From NCBI GenBank assembly GCA_016200125.1, contig JACQFK010000415.1, positions 1-5,781 on the forward strand: a stretch of DNA of 5,781 bases. Direction: 5' to 3'. A program made the position numbers and the translations under genes. How positions within the stretch are numbered: the first letter of the stretch is position 1; every line of letters begins with the position of its first letter. The notes under the pieces were generated by a model. That model was given only the letters and a program-made list of their open reading frames with translations. It did no database searches and had not been told where the DNA came from. This document shows, piece after piece, positions 1 to 5,503 of this stretch. This stretch comes from Planctomycetota bacterium. GTDB taxonomy: Bacteria > Planctomycetota > MHYJ01 > JACPRB01.

Positions 1-21
1 CCCGATGAAGACGAACCAGGC

Positions 22-921
22 CTAGTCGTCCTTGAGGTTGAGCTGGACGAGGTCGTTGACCTCGTGGTCCTCCACGAACACGACCCCTCCGCCCGCCAGG
101 AAGGTGACGGCGGGCGCGAGCTGGGACTGCAGGGTCAGCTGCCCCGTGTAGGTGAAGTGGGGTTCCTCCTTCACCTGGGAGCCGTTGTTCTCCGTCTTGT
201 CCACGCCGGGGCGGGAGAAGACGGCGCGGGTGTCCAGAGCGGCCAGCGGTGTGACGTACCAGCGGGCGCCCACGACGAGGTTCCAGACGTCGGCCCGGTC
301 CTCGTGGATTCCGTTGACGGTCCGCTTGTCGCCGAAGACGTAGCTGGTCGCGAGATAGGGCTCGACCACGACGAGGTTCTTGCTGAGACCCGCCTCGAAG
401 CCGTAGTGCCAGACGCCCTGGCCGATGCCGGCCTCCTCCTTGGTGGAGGTCGAGACGCCGCCCACCTTGGTGCCGGTCTGCCCGGGCTTGTCGTTGCCGG
501 CGGGCGCGACGACGATGGCTCCGACGACGAGCTGGGGGAGGACCTTGCTGTCCTTCAGGATGCCGTAGCGGCCCTCGAGGGCGAGGTCGCTGAAACCCCG
601 GCTGACCGAGTCGAATTCGACGCCCGCGGCGGCGAAGTCCGCGTGGGTGTCGCCGACGAACTGGTAGTAGATCGACGCGTCGACCTCGAAGCCCATGCCG
701 AGGCCGATGCCGGCATCGAGCTGGAGCTGGAAGATGGACTGGTCGAAGTCGCCCTTGGAACCGAAGACCGTGGCGTCGCCCTTGCCGCCGCCGTAGCGAG
801 CGGTGGCGGTGGCGAAGACCTGGCCGCCCTCGACGAGGTGGGTCGGCAGCAGCGCGTCGTCCGCCCGGGCGGCGGAGGCGCAGGCGAGGAGCAGGAACAC
901 GGGAAGAGATCGACGGGTCAT
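22..921 (-). CDS. Predicted outer-membrane beta-barrel protein (phenol-degradation meta-pathway/transporter-like family)
   Basis: The 299-residue product starts with a classical signal peptide: MTRR, a hydrophobic core at about residues 6-15, and an ARA|DD cleavage site after residue 20. The rest alternates polar and hydrophobic residues in short strands ending at turns rich in G, D and N, as in a beta-barrel. Examples are residues 63-88, 109-121, 128-140, 169-195, 211-226, 257-268 and 271-284. The order of strands, the APAGNDKPG turn near 139-147 and the G-x-G-VWHYG strand resemble the family formerly called MetA-pathway of phenol degradation (PF13557-like), which includes putative outer-membrane channels. 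That link is recognition by eye; the substrate is unknown. The C-terminus (LVQLNLKDD) lacks the usual terminal aromatic residue of barrel proteins. Start choice is firm because a GGGAGGG ribosome site precedes the ATG. It lies 70 bp downstream of the DUF2950-like gene with no clear terminator between, so co-transcription is possible. Confidence 0.85.
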   Translation of the reverse strand: MTRRSLPVFLLLACASAARADDALLPTHLVEGGQVFATATARYGGGKGDATVFGSKGDFDQSIFQLQLDAGIGLGMGFEVDASIYYQFVGDTHADFAAAGVEFDSVSRGFSDLALEGRYGILKDSKVLPQLVVGAIVVAPAGNDKPGQTGTKVGGVSTSTKEEAGIGQGVWHYGFEAGLSKNLVVVEPYLATSYVFGDKRTVNGIHEDRADVWNLVVGARWYVTPLAALDTRAVFSRPGVDKTENNGSQVKEEPHFTYTGQLTLQSQLAPAVTFLAGGGVVFVEDHEVNDLVQLNLKDD

Positions 922-924
922 ATT

Positions 925-933
925 CCCTCCCTT
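925..933 (-). promoter_or_regulatory. Ribosome binding site of the beta-barrel gene
   Basis: On the minus strand AAGGGAGGG lies just before the ATG at 921, with GGAGG at a usable distance. It fixes the start that gives the clean signal peptide. I saw no convincing -35/-10 pair in the 70 bp between this gene and the one upstream. Confidence 0.7.
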
Positions 934-991
934 CGGACTTTCCGTTACCTACACGCCGCGCCGCTTTCGGGGTTTCAGAATTCCCGTACGA

Positions 992-1585
992 TCAGTCCAT
1001 CCGGGTCCAACCTTCGGCGGCGGGGTCGGCGGGCCAGCGGGCGATCCGGGCGGGCGGCGAGATCGCCTTCATGTGCATCGTGCTGTCCTCGTTGATGATG
1101 AACGTCTTGCGGAGCGACTTCGGATCCGCCGGCCAGGCACAGAAGGCGAAGGCCTGGGCATGGCGGTGGCTTCCGTCGTCGTAGGGCTTGCCGTCGGCCT
1201 GGAGAGGAATGGCGGCGTAGCAATAGCCGGCCCTGGGCACCATCGGCGCGAATTTCGAGAGGTCGACCACCGGTGCCCGGTCGGCGAGAGCCACGCTGAG
1301 CTCGATGAGCCGCATCGGTCCGCCGCCTTCGCCGGCGAGGCCGTAGAGCCCGGCGACGTCTCCCACCCAGAAATCGCTCTTTTGATTCAGATCCCGGTCG
1401 TTGCTTCTGAAGTCCGCCTCGGCGACGACCAGGGTCTTGAGCGCGGTGGTCGGCGGCGATTCCGAGGAGATCCTCTGGCTCGCCAGGAGCCAGGGGAGCA
1501 GGAGGGCCAGCGCGGCCAAAAGGCCGAGAGCGCAGCAGCCGGCCACGATCCACTTCGTCCGGCCGGACCCGGGGGGAGCGTCCAT
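992..1585 (-). CDS. Membrane-anchored DUF2950/pilin-like protein
   Basis: This 197-residue protein has a short cytoplasmic N-terminus (MDAPPGSGRTK) and one transmembrane helix at about residues 12-35. The rest is exported. The segment ALKTLVVAEADFRSNDRD (49-64), followed by DFW, GDVAGLYGL, GYCYAAIP (120-127), FAFCAWPADP (146-155) and TFIINEDSTMHMK (161-173), matches by eye the layout of DUF2950 and related pilin-like proteins. Those typically read ..AWP..., TF.VN.DG.VY.K. and end in ...W. No prepilin peptidase site is evident before the helix, so it is more likely a type II anchored protein than a processed pilin. C122 and C149 sit in two predicted beta-strands outside the membrane and could form a disulphide. 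WPADP occurs twice (151-155 and 184-188). A GAGGGG stretch just before the ATG can serve as ribosome site. The gene is divergent from the small plus-strand gene and is followed by the beta-barrel gene. Molecular function is unknown. Confidence 0.8.
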   Translation of the reverse strand: MDAPPGSGRTKWIVAGCCALGLLAALALLLPWLLASQRISSESPPTTALKTLVVAEADFRSNDRDLNQKSDFWVGDVAGLYGLAGEGGGPMRLIELSVALADRAPVVDLSKFAPMVPRAGYCYAAIPLQADGKPYDDGSHRHAQAFAFCAWPADPKSLRKTFIINEDSTMHMKAISPPARIARWPADPAAEGWTRMD

Positions 1586-1631
1586 TCCCCTCGTTCTACC
1601 TTTTTCCGCGCGATCTCCACAAGTCTTTGGC

Positions 1632-1637
1632 TATGAT
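1632..1637 (+). promoter_or_regulatory. Candidate -10 box of a leaderless promoter
   Basis: TATGAT matches the TATAAT consensus at five of six positions and ends six bases before the ATG at 1644. Transcription starting about seven bases downstream of the box would begin at the A of the ATG, as in leaderless mRNAs. No Shine-Dalgarno sequence precedes this ATG, which agrees with that reading. No good -35 box is visible at 16-18 bp. Confidence 0.4.
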
Positions 1638-1643
1638 CGGCGC

Positions 1644-1877
1644 ATGGACTCCGTCGGCCCGCCCGAGATCATGCGCATCCTTGCCGTCACCGACGCGCTC
1701 GGCTTCCATCGCGAGGCGGTCGCCGTGCCGCTCTGGACGAAGGCGAAGGGGGAGATCCGCGTGCGGGGGCAGAAGCTCGAGATCAGCGCACCAGCCGAGG
1801 GCGACTTCGAGAGCTGGCTCGCGGCGCTGCCGGCGACCTTGACGTCGATGGACCTCAGCGCCGTCCGCCGCTCCTGA
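1644..1877 (+). CDS. Small hypothetical protein, 77 residues
   Basis: I do not recognise this family. Two things support a real gene. Nearly all codons end in G or C; I count only CTT, CAT, GCA and CCA as exceptions, as expected for a coding frame in this genome. It also ends just before a hairpin that can terminate transcription from both sides. The product is soluble, with no signal peptide or membrane segment. It alternates a strand-like stretch (REAVAVPLW, 23-31; GEIRVRGQKLEIS, 36-48) with an acidic turn (PAEGDFESWL, 50-59) and an amphipathic C-terminal helix (LAALPATLTSMDLSAV, 59-74). This suggests a small alpha/beta domain. The open frame continues upstream to 1401, but that part lies antisense to the DUF2950-like gene. 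The ATG at 1644, placed behind a TATGAT box, is the best start; an in-frame ATG at 1671 is the alternative. The gene diverges from the DUF2950-like gene and converges on the DUF1080 gene. Confidence 0.68.
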   Translation: MDSVGPPEIMRILAVTDALGFHREAVAVPLWTKAKGEIRVRGQKLEISAPAEGDFESWLAALPATLTSMDLSAVRRS

Positions 1878-1880
1878 ATG

Positions 1881-1918
1881 GAAAAGCCCCGGCCGACGGG
1901 CCGGTGCCCTTCCTTTTC
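1881..1918. terminator. Bidirectional intrinsic terminator between convergent genes
   Basis: CCGGCC (1889-1894) pairs with GGCCGG (1899-1904) around a four-base loop, GACG. GAAAAG on the left (1881-1886) and CTTTTC on the right (1913-1918) are complementary. Read on the plus strand, the stem is followed by a T-rich stretch (CCCTTCCTTTTC). Read on the minus strand, it is followed by GGGGCTTTTCC. It lies between the stop codons of the 77-residue gene (1877) and the DUF1080 gene (1929), so it suits both. The T tracts are short and interrupted, and efficiency is unknown. Confidence 0.65.
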
Positions 1919-1928
1919 TGCCTGATGC

Positions 1929-2606
1929 CTACTTCAGCACCAGGATCTTGATGTTCTTGAACTCGACCTTGTTCCCGTGGTCCTGCAGGTCGATCTTGCC
2001 CTTGGTCTCCTTGCCGTAGGTCGTCACCTTCGCCCACTTGCTCTTGGCGACGCGGGCGTTCCAGTCCTCGCTGCCGATCTCGGCCTCGCAGACCTTCTCG
2101 CCGTTGAGCCAGTGCTCGATCTTGTTCCCCTTGGCGACGATCTTCGTGTGATTCCATTCGCCCACGGGCTTCACGACCTTCTTCGCGGGCGGATAGACGG
2201 CGTAGATGGATCCGGCCGACGTGAGCGGGTTCTTGCCGTCGCCGTGCTTGTCGTCGTCGAGCACCTGGTACTCGGGCCCGGTCTCGTAGGGCTGGCCGCG
2301 GGTCTCGGACACGCGGTACATGATCCCGCTGTTGCCGCCGGACGAGATGCGCCAGTCGATCTGGAGCTCGAAGTCGGCGAACTCCTCGACGCTGCAGATG
2401 TCGCCGCCGCCCTTCGCCAGGGTGAGGACGCCCTCGCTGACCACCCAGCCCTCGCTGACCTTGTCCTTCTTGTAGCCCTTCCACCCTTCGGTGGTCTTGC
2501 CGTCGAAGAGCAGCTTCCAGCCGGCCTTCTTCTCGTCCTCCGTGAGCGTGTTGTCCTGCGCGGCCGACGGCAGGAGCGCCAGGATCGCCATCATCGCGAG
2601 CGACAT
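1929..2606 (-). CDS. Secreted DUF1080 / 3-keto-disaccharide hydrolase domain protein
   Basis: This is a clear member of PF06439 (DUF1080), a concanavalin-like jelly-roll fold. Members act on, or are predicted to act on, 3-keto-glycosides during carbohydrate breakdown outside the cytoplasm. Numbering from the first possible ATG (2615), hallmarks are GWKLLFDGKTTEGW (32-45), FADFELQIDWRISSGGNSGI (79-98), GPEYQVLDDDKHGDG (113-127), SAGSIYAVYPP (133-143), VGEWNHTKIV (151-160), IEHWLNGEKV (166-175) and GKIDLQDHGNKVEFKNIKI (206-224). The length is that of a single domain, intact at both ends, with no fused module. A short signal peptide ends near PSAAQ|DN. Two ATGs compete. GGAGG directly abuts the one at 2615, leaving no spacer, but is nine bases from the one at 2606, so I place the start at 2606. 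The upstream start would add MKS and a basic residue to the signal peptide. The gene has its own promoter and ends at a shared terminator, so it is probably a single-gene transcript. The exact substrate cannot be told. Confidence 0.93.
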   Translation of the reverse strand: MSLAMMAILALLPSAAQDNTLTEDEKKAGWKLLFDGKTTEGWKGYKKDKVSEGWVVSEGVLTLAKGGGDICSVEEFADFELQIDWRISSGGNSGIMYRVSETRGQPYETGPEYQVLDDDKHGDGKNPLTSAGSIYAVYPPAKKVVKPVGEWNHTKIVAKGNKIEHWLNGEKVCEAEIGSEDWNARVAKSKWAKVTTYGKETKGKIDLQDHGNKVEFKNIKILVLK

Positions 2607-2615
2607 GGATTTCAT

Positions 2616-2620
2616 CCTCC
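2616..2620 (-). promoter_or_regulatory. Ribosome binding site that decides the DUF1080 start
   Basis: The minus strand reads GGAGG-ATG-AAATCC-ATG. The GGAGG core touches the first ATG and lies nine bases before the second. Only the second spacing is usable by a standard ribosome, favouring initiation at 2606. Confidence 0.65.
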
Positions 2621-2653
2621 GAAGTGCGGTTCAGATTCCACGACGGGGATCGG

Positions 2654-2682
2654 ATGATAGATGAACGATTCCGGAGTGTCCA
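2654..2682 (-). promoter_or_regulatory. Housekeeping sigma-70-type promoter of the DUF1080 gene
   Basis: On the minus strand TGGACA (2677-2682) is separated by exactly 17 bp from TATCAT (2654-2659). Each hexamer matches its consensus (TTGACA, TATAAT) at five of six positions. Transcription would start near 2647, giving a leader of about 40 bases with the GGAGG site near its end. It lies in the gap between the HEAT gene stop and the DUF1080 start, so DUF1080 expression can be independent of the HEAT gene. No operator-like repeat was seen around it. Confidence 0.6.
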
Positions 2683-2695
2683 GAGATGAGGGCGG

Positions 2696-5467
2696 CTACT
2701 TCTTCTCCCCCTTCCACCAGGTCTCCCAGAATTCGTCCGAGCGGTTGTAGGGCAGGATCCGGATGCAGTCGGCTTCGAGGACGACGTCGCCCTCCTGGGC
2801 CGTGGAGGCGAGGGCGTCCAGCAGCGTGGCCCGGCCATTCCTCAGGGGCGGCGTCCGGTCGAAGTCCCTCGAATAGAGGGAGACCAAGGGATGCACTTCC
2901 AGCGAGACGCCCGCCTCGGCGGCGATCCGGCTCCAGAGGGCGAGGGGGGTGGTCCGGAACGGGGCGGTCAGGGGGAGGGAAGCCAGCATCTCCCAGAGCT
3001 CCGGCTGCCGGACCCGGTTGAGGGCGAACAAGTCGGCCGCCCTTCTTCCGAGGACCATCTCCACTCCCGAGCGGTCGCCCAGGAGGACCAGGCTTCGGGC
3101 CGCGGTCGCGCGGAGATCCAGGTCGCCGCCGGCGAGGAGCTTCTTCAGGTCCGGGATGGCCTCGGTCCAGCCCGCGGCTGCGGCGGCCTCGGCGGCGGCG
3201 TAGACCACCAGCCAGTCCTCGTCGCGGAACAGCGCGGCCAACCGCGTCCTCAGTTCGGGCGCCCGGAAGCGGGCGAGCGCGTCGATGGCCTCCGTCCGCA
3301 CCGACGTCGAGTCTTCGTCCAGGAGGCGCAGGAGGGCGGGAACGGCCTCCGCGGCCCCCTGCCGCGGGAGGGACGACGCGGCCCGCTCGCGCACGGACTC
3401 GGCATCATCCCCGAGGCAGCGGATCAGATCCGGGACGGCTTCGGGCCCGCCCAGTTTCGAAAGCCCGATCAGGGCGAGACAGCGGATGTCGGCCCCGGGA
3501 TCCTTCAGCGCCTTTCGCAGGGCAGGGATCGCCTCCGGCTGCTCCGATTCGGCCAGCAGCGAGACGGCCAGATTGCGGATGCGGCTGTCGGCATGATCGA
3601 CCAGCGGGGCGGCCAGGGGGACGATCTCGGGTACCGCCAGCCACTTGAGGAGCCGGTAGGCCTGGTCGGTCGTCGACGGATCCCCGAGGAGCGGCCCGAG
3701 AACGGAAACGGCCAGCGGCGAGTCCAGCCGCACCAGCGTCCGGGCCGCGTTCAGCCGGACTTCGGGGTCGGGATCCGAAAGATGGCGGCAGAGCATGGGG
3801 ACCGCCCTCTGGCCCCTGAATTCGGCCAGGGCGGAGAACGCGACGGCCTGGACTTCCGGGTCCGGGTCCTCCGCCAGGAGCTCGAACTCGGGGAGGGCCT
3901 CGCGGGCGCCGAGTTCCCAAAGCACATGGGCGGCCCTCCGCCGCACGCAGGGATCCTCGTATCGGGTCATCTCCCGGAGCGCCGGGATCGTCCCGACCGC
4001 ACGAAGACTGATCAGCGCCTGCAGGGCGGAAGACACCTCATCACTCTCGGACCCGGCGATCACCGGGAGGAGGAGCCCCGCGGCCTCCGGGATGTCGAAC
4101 CATCGGATCGCCCGGATCGCCGTCTGCCTCACCTCGTCGTTCTCGTCGTAGAACAGGGGCGCGATCTCGGGCAGGGCCTCGCGGATCTCGGCGTTCTTCA
4201 GCAGGTAGATGGTCTGGCGGCGGATCACGGGCCTCGGATCCCGGAGAAGCGCGAGGAAATGGGAAAGCACCTCGCCCGGGCTGAGGTAGAGGAGCGCCTC
4301 GGCGGCCTCCTCCCGCACCGCTTCGGCGGGATCGGTCAGGCATCTCCGGATCTCCGGCAAGGCTTCCTTGAATTGGAAGCTCCGGAGCGCGTCGACGGCG
4401 CCCTGCCGGACTTCGGCGTCGGGATCGTCCAGCAGCAGGATCATGTCGGGCGCGGACTCGCGTGCTCCCAGGCGCCGGAGCGCCTGAAGCGCCGTAAGGC
4501 GGACCTCGGCCCTTTCGTCCTTCAGCAGCGGGCGGATGAAGCAGCCGATGCCGGGGAAGCGGCCCCGGTGCAGGAGGCCCGAGGCACGTTCGCGGATCGA
4601 GTCGTCCGCATCGGACAGCAGGCCGATCAGCAGGGGGGCCGTCTCGGGGGCGTCCAGGCGCTCCAGCGCCTGGAGGACGCAGCGGCGCAGCAGGACGTCC
4701 GGATCGCGGGCGAGCGGCAGGAGGAGCGGCAGCAGATCCGGCAGGGGAAGTTCGAAGATCGCCTCGGCGGCGTATCGGCGCACCTGCGGCTCCGCGTGAG
4801 CCAGCGATTTCGACAGCAGCGGAACCCAGCCGGCATTGCGGATCCGGGAGGCGGCGGCTTCCAGCCAGCAGGCTCGCTCCGGATCCTCGATCAGGACGGC
4901 GAACTCGTCTTCAAGCCCGGCCACCCGGAGCGTGGAGAGCGTTTCGATCGCGGACTTCCGGATCTCCGGGTCCGGATCCAGGATCAAAGGCCGGATCTCC
5001 GGGACCGCCGAGTAGAAGCGCTCGCTTCGGACCAGGGAGCAGACGCCCCGGATCTCCTCGCGCGACCGGGCGCCGCGCATCGCCCCGGCGGCAAGCGCGT
5101 TCAAGTGTTTCCAGCGGAGGCCGGAATGCGCCGGCCGGCCGTCGCAGACCTCGAACAGGACCGTCGTCCACTCGGCCTCTCCCAGCGCCAGCCGTTCCTC
5201 GAGCCCCGGGAACTCCTTGAGCAGCCGGGCGGGGAGCGACTCGCGGCGCTCGAAGGTCCTCAGGAGCTGCTTGGCCCGGACGACCAGCTCCGCGTCCTGG
5301 TCCGTGGAGACCCGCAGGAGCGCCGGCGCGGCGAGGGGGCCCATCGTCCGGAGCCGGGAATAGGCGCGATCCCGCTCCTCGACGGTATCGGACCTCAGCT
5401 GGTCCACGAGATCCCGGACGGGGTCGGTCTGGGGAGCGAGGACCAGGACCAGGGCGAGGATCGACAT
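2696..5467 (-). CDS. Exported long HEAT-repeat protein with STN-like C-terminal domain
   Basis: The 923-residue product opens with a hydrophobic stretch (ILALVLVLAPQ, 3-13) that reads as a short signal peptide or uncleaved anchor without a basic N-terminus. A first HEAT-like pair follows at 17-75, then a less regular helical linker (80-150). About 21 HEAT/PBS-lyase-type repeats occupy roughly 155-795, with the pattern EALPEL..LL.DPD.EVR..A..AL..L. The final 120 residues differ: ALWSRIAAEAGVSLEVHP, then ATLLDALASTA and VVLEADCIRILPY. This resembles an STN domain, in which a short beta-alpha repeat ends in a strand. HEAT solenoids are protein-binding scaffolds; there is no catalytic signature. 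If exported, it would act in the periplasm or at the surface. No good ribosome site precedes the ATG, and the bases before it read ATG-AAG-TAG in the same frame. It lies 36 bp after the PilZ-type gene and is probably co-transcribed with it. The partner is unknown. Confidence 0.9.
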   Translation of the reverse strand: MSILALVLVLAPQTDPVRDLVDQLRSDTVEERDRAYSRLRTMGPLAAPALLRVSTDQDAELVVRAKQLLRTFERRESLPARLLKEFPGLEERLALGEAEWTTVLFEVCDGRPAHSGLRWKHLNALAAGAMRGARSREEIRGVCSLVRSERFYSAVPEIRPLILDPDPEIRKSAIETLSTLRVAGLEDEFAVLIEDPERACWLEAAASRIRNAGWVPLLSKSLAHAEPQVRRYAAEAIFELPLPDLLPLLLPLARDPDVLLRRCVLQALERLDAPETAPLLIGLLSDADDSIRERASGLLHRGRFPGIGCFIRPLLKDERAEVRLTALQALRRLGARESAPDMILLLDDPDAEVRQGAVDALRSFQFKEALPEIRRCLTDPAEAVREEAAEALLYLSPGEVLSHFLALLRDPRPVIRRQTIYLLKNAEIREALPEIAPLFYDENDEVRQTAIRAIRWFDIPEAAGLLLPVIAGSESDEVSSALQALISLRAVGTIPALREMTRYEDPCVRRRAAHVLWELGAREALPEFELLAEDPDPEVQAVAFSALAEFRGQRAVPMLCRHLSDPDPEVRLNAARTLVRLDSPLAVSVLGPLLGDPSTTDQAYRLLKWLAVPEIVPLAAPLVDHADSRIRNLAVSLLAESEQPEAIPALRKALKDPGADIRCLALIGLSKLGGPEAVPDLIRCLGDDAESVRERAASSLPRQGAAEAVPALLRLLDEDSTSVRTEAIDALARFRAPELRTRLAALFRDEDWLVVYAAAEAAAAAGWTEAIPDLKKLLAGGDLDLRATAARSLVLLGDRSGVEMVLGRRAADLFALNRVRQPELWEMLASLPLTAPFRTTPLALWSRIAAEAGVSLEVHPLVSLYSRDFDRTPPLRNGRATLLDALASTAQEGDVVLEADCIRILPYNRSDEFWETWWKGEKK
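2744..2956 (-). other. STN-like domain at the C-terminus of the HEAT protein
   Basis: Residues about 838-908 of the HEAT protein lack the HEAT pattern. They read as helix (PLALWSRIAAEAG), strand (VSLEVHP), loop, helix (ATLLDALASTA), then two strands (DVVLEAD, CIRILPY). This is the arrangement of the short secretin/TonB N-terminal (STN) domain, in which 'TL.eaL..l....l.y...g..I.I' closes the fold. The match is by pattern only; a profile or structure comparison is needed. A Trp-rich, lysine-ending tail (DEFWETWWKGEKK) follows. Confidence 0.5.
3083..5020 (-). repeat. Coding tandem array of about 21 HEAT-like repeats (93-bp period)
   Basis: The conserved Arg of the D-P-x-x-x-V-R turn falls at residues 230, 261, 292, 323, 354, 385, 416 and 447, each exactly 31 apart. 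Further positions are 509, 540 (Gln), 571, 602 (Gln), then 631, 662, 693, 724, 755 (Val) and 786, again 31 apart. Spacing differs only at 201-230 (29), 447-479-509 (32 and 30) and 602-631 (29). At the DNA level this is a diverged 93-bp tandem repeat. Individual copies are too different to be recent duplications. Confidence 0.85.
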
Positions 5468-5476
5468 CTACTTCAT
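5468..5476 (-). other. Two-codon in-frame mini-ORF (ATG AAG TAG) abutting the HEAT start
   Basis: Directly before the HEAT gene ATG, and in the same frame, the minus strand reads ATG AAG TAG. The ORF would otherwise begin M-K-x-M-S-I-L-A-L, a more typical signal peptide with a basic N-terminus. The amber codon may be a point mutation, a sequencing error, or a true stop followed by reinitiation at the touching ATG (TAGATG). Confidence 0.5.
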
Positions 5477-5503
5477 CAGACGCCGCGAGGGGCCTTCAGG
5501 GCA

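Noticed and set aside
1..21. Start of another gene at the left edge
   Set aside because: Only 21 bases are visible after the barrel stop codon, with no ribosome site or start that can be judged.
922..991. Possible terminator or promoter between the DUF2950-like and barrel genes
   Set aside because: I found no stem followed by a T run and no hexamer pair with acceptable spacing; only the ribosome site is supported.
64..1095. Long open frame on the plus strand (343 codons) opposite the beta-barrel gene
   Set aside because: It is antisense to a gene with a signal peptide, ribosome site and barrel pattern. Its translation is low-complexity (rich in G, A, V, D, E, R), as expected from a mirror frame in high-GC DNA.
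803..1636. Plus-strand open frame of 277 codons across the barrel and DUF2950-like genes
   Set aside because: It crosses two well-supported minus-strand genes and their gap, has no ribosome site, and gives an Arg/Gly-rich product without domain character.
1586..1640. Possible promoter for the DUF2950-like gene (TTGTGG, 18 bp, TAGAAC on the minus strand)
   Set aside because: Both hexamers are poor matches and the gap is long. It is no better than chance in a 58-bp region.
1977..2657. Plus-strand open frame of 226 codons opposite the DUF1080 gene
   Set aside because: It is the mirror of a clear PF06439 gene, and its Leu/Val/Asp-rich translation shows no fold or motif.
1855..2838. Minus-strand frame of 327 codons spanning the end of the HEAT gene and all of the DUF1080 gene
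   Set aside because: It runs in another frame through both genes, the promoter and the terminator. The product is Arg-rich with no recognisable domain.
3083..5020. Regular 93-bp periodicity as a possible CRISPR or satellite array
   Set aside because: The period equals 31 codons, copies are highly diverged, and there are no identical repeats separated by unique spacers. It is fully explained by protein repeats.
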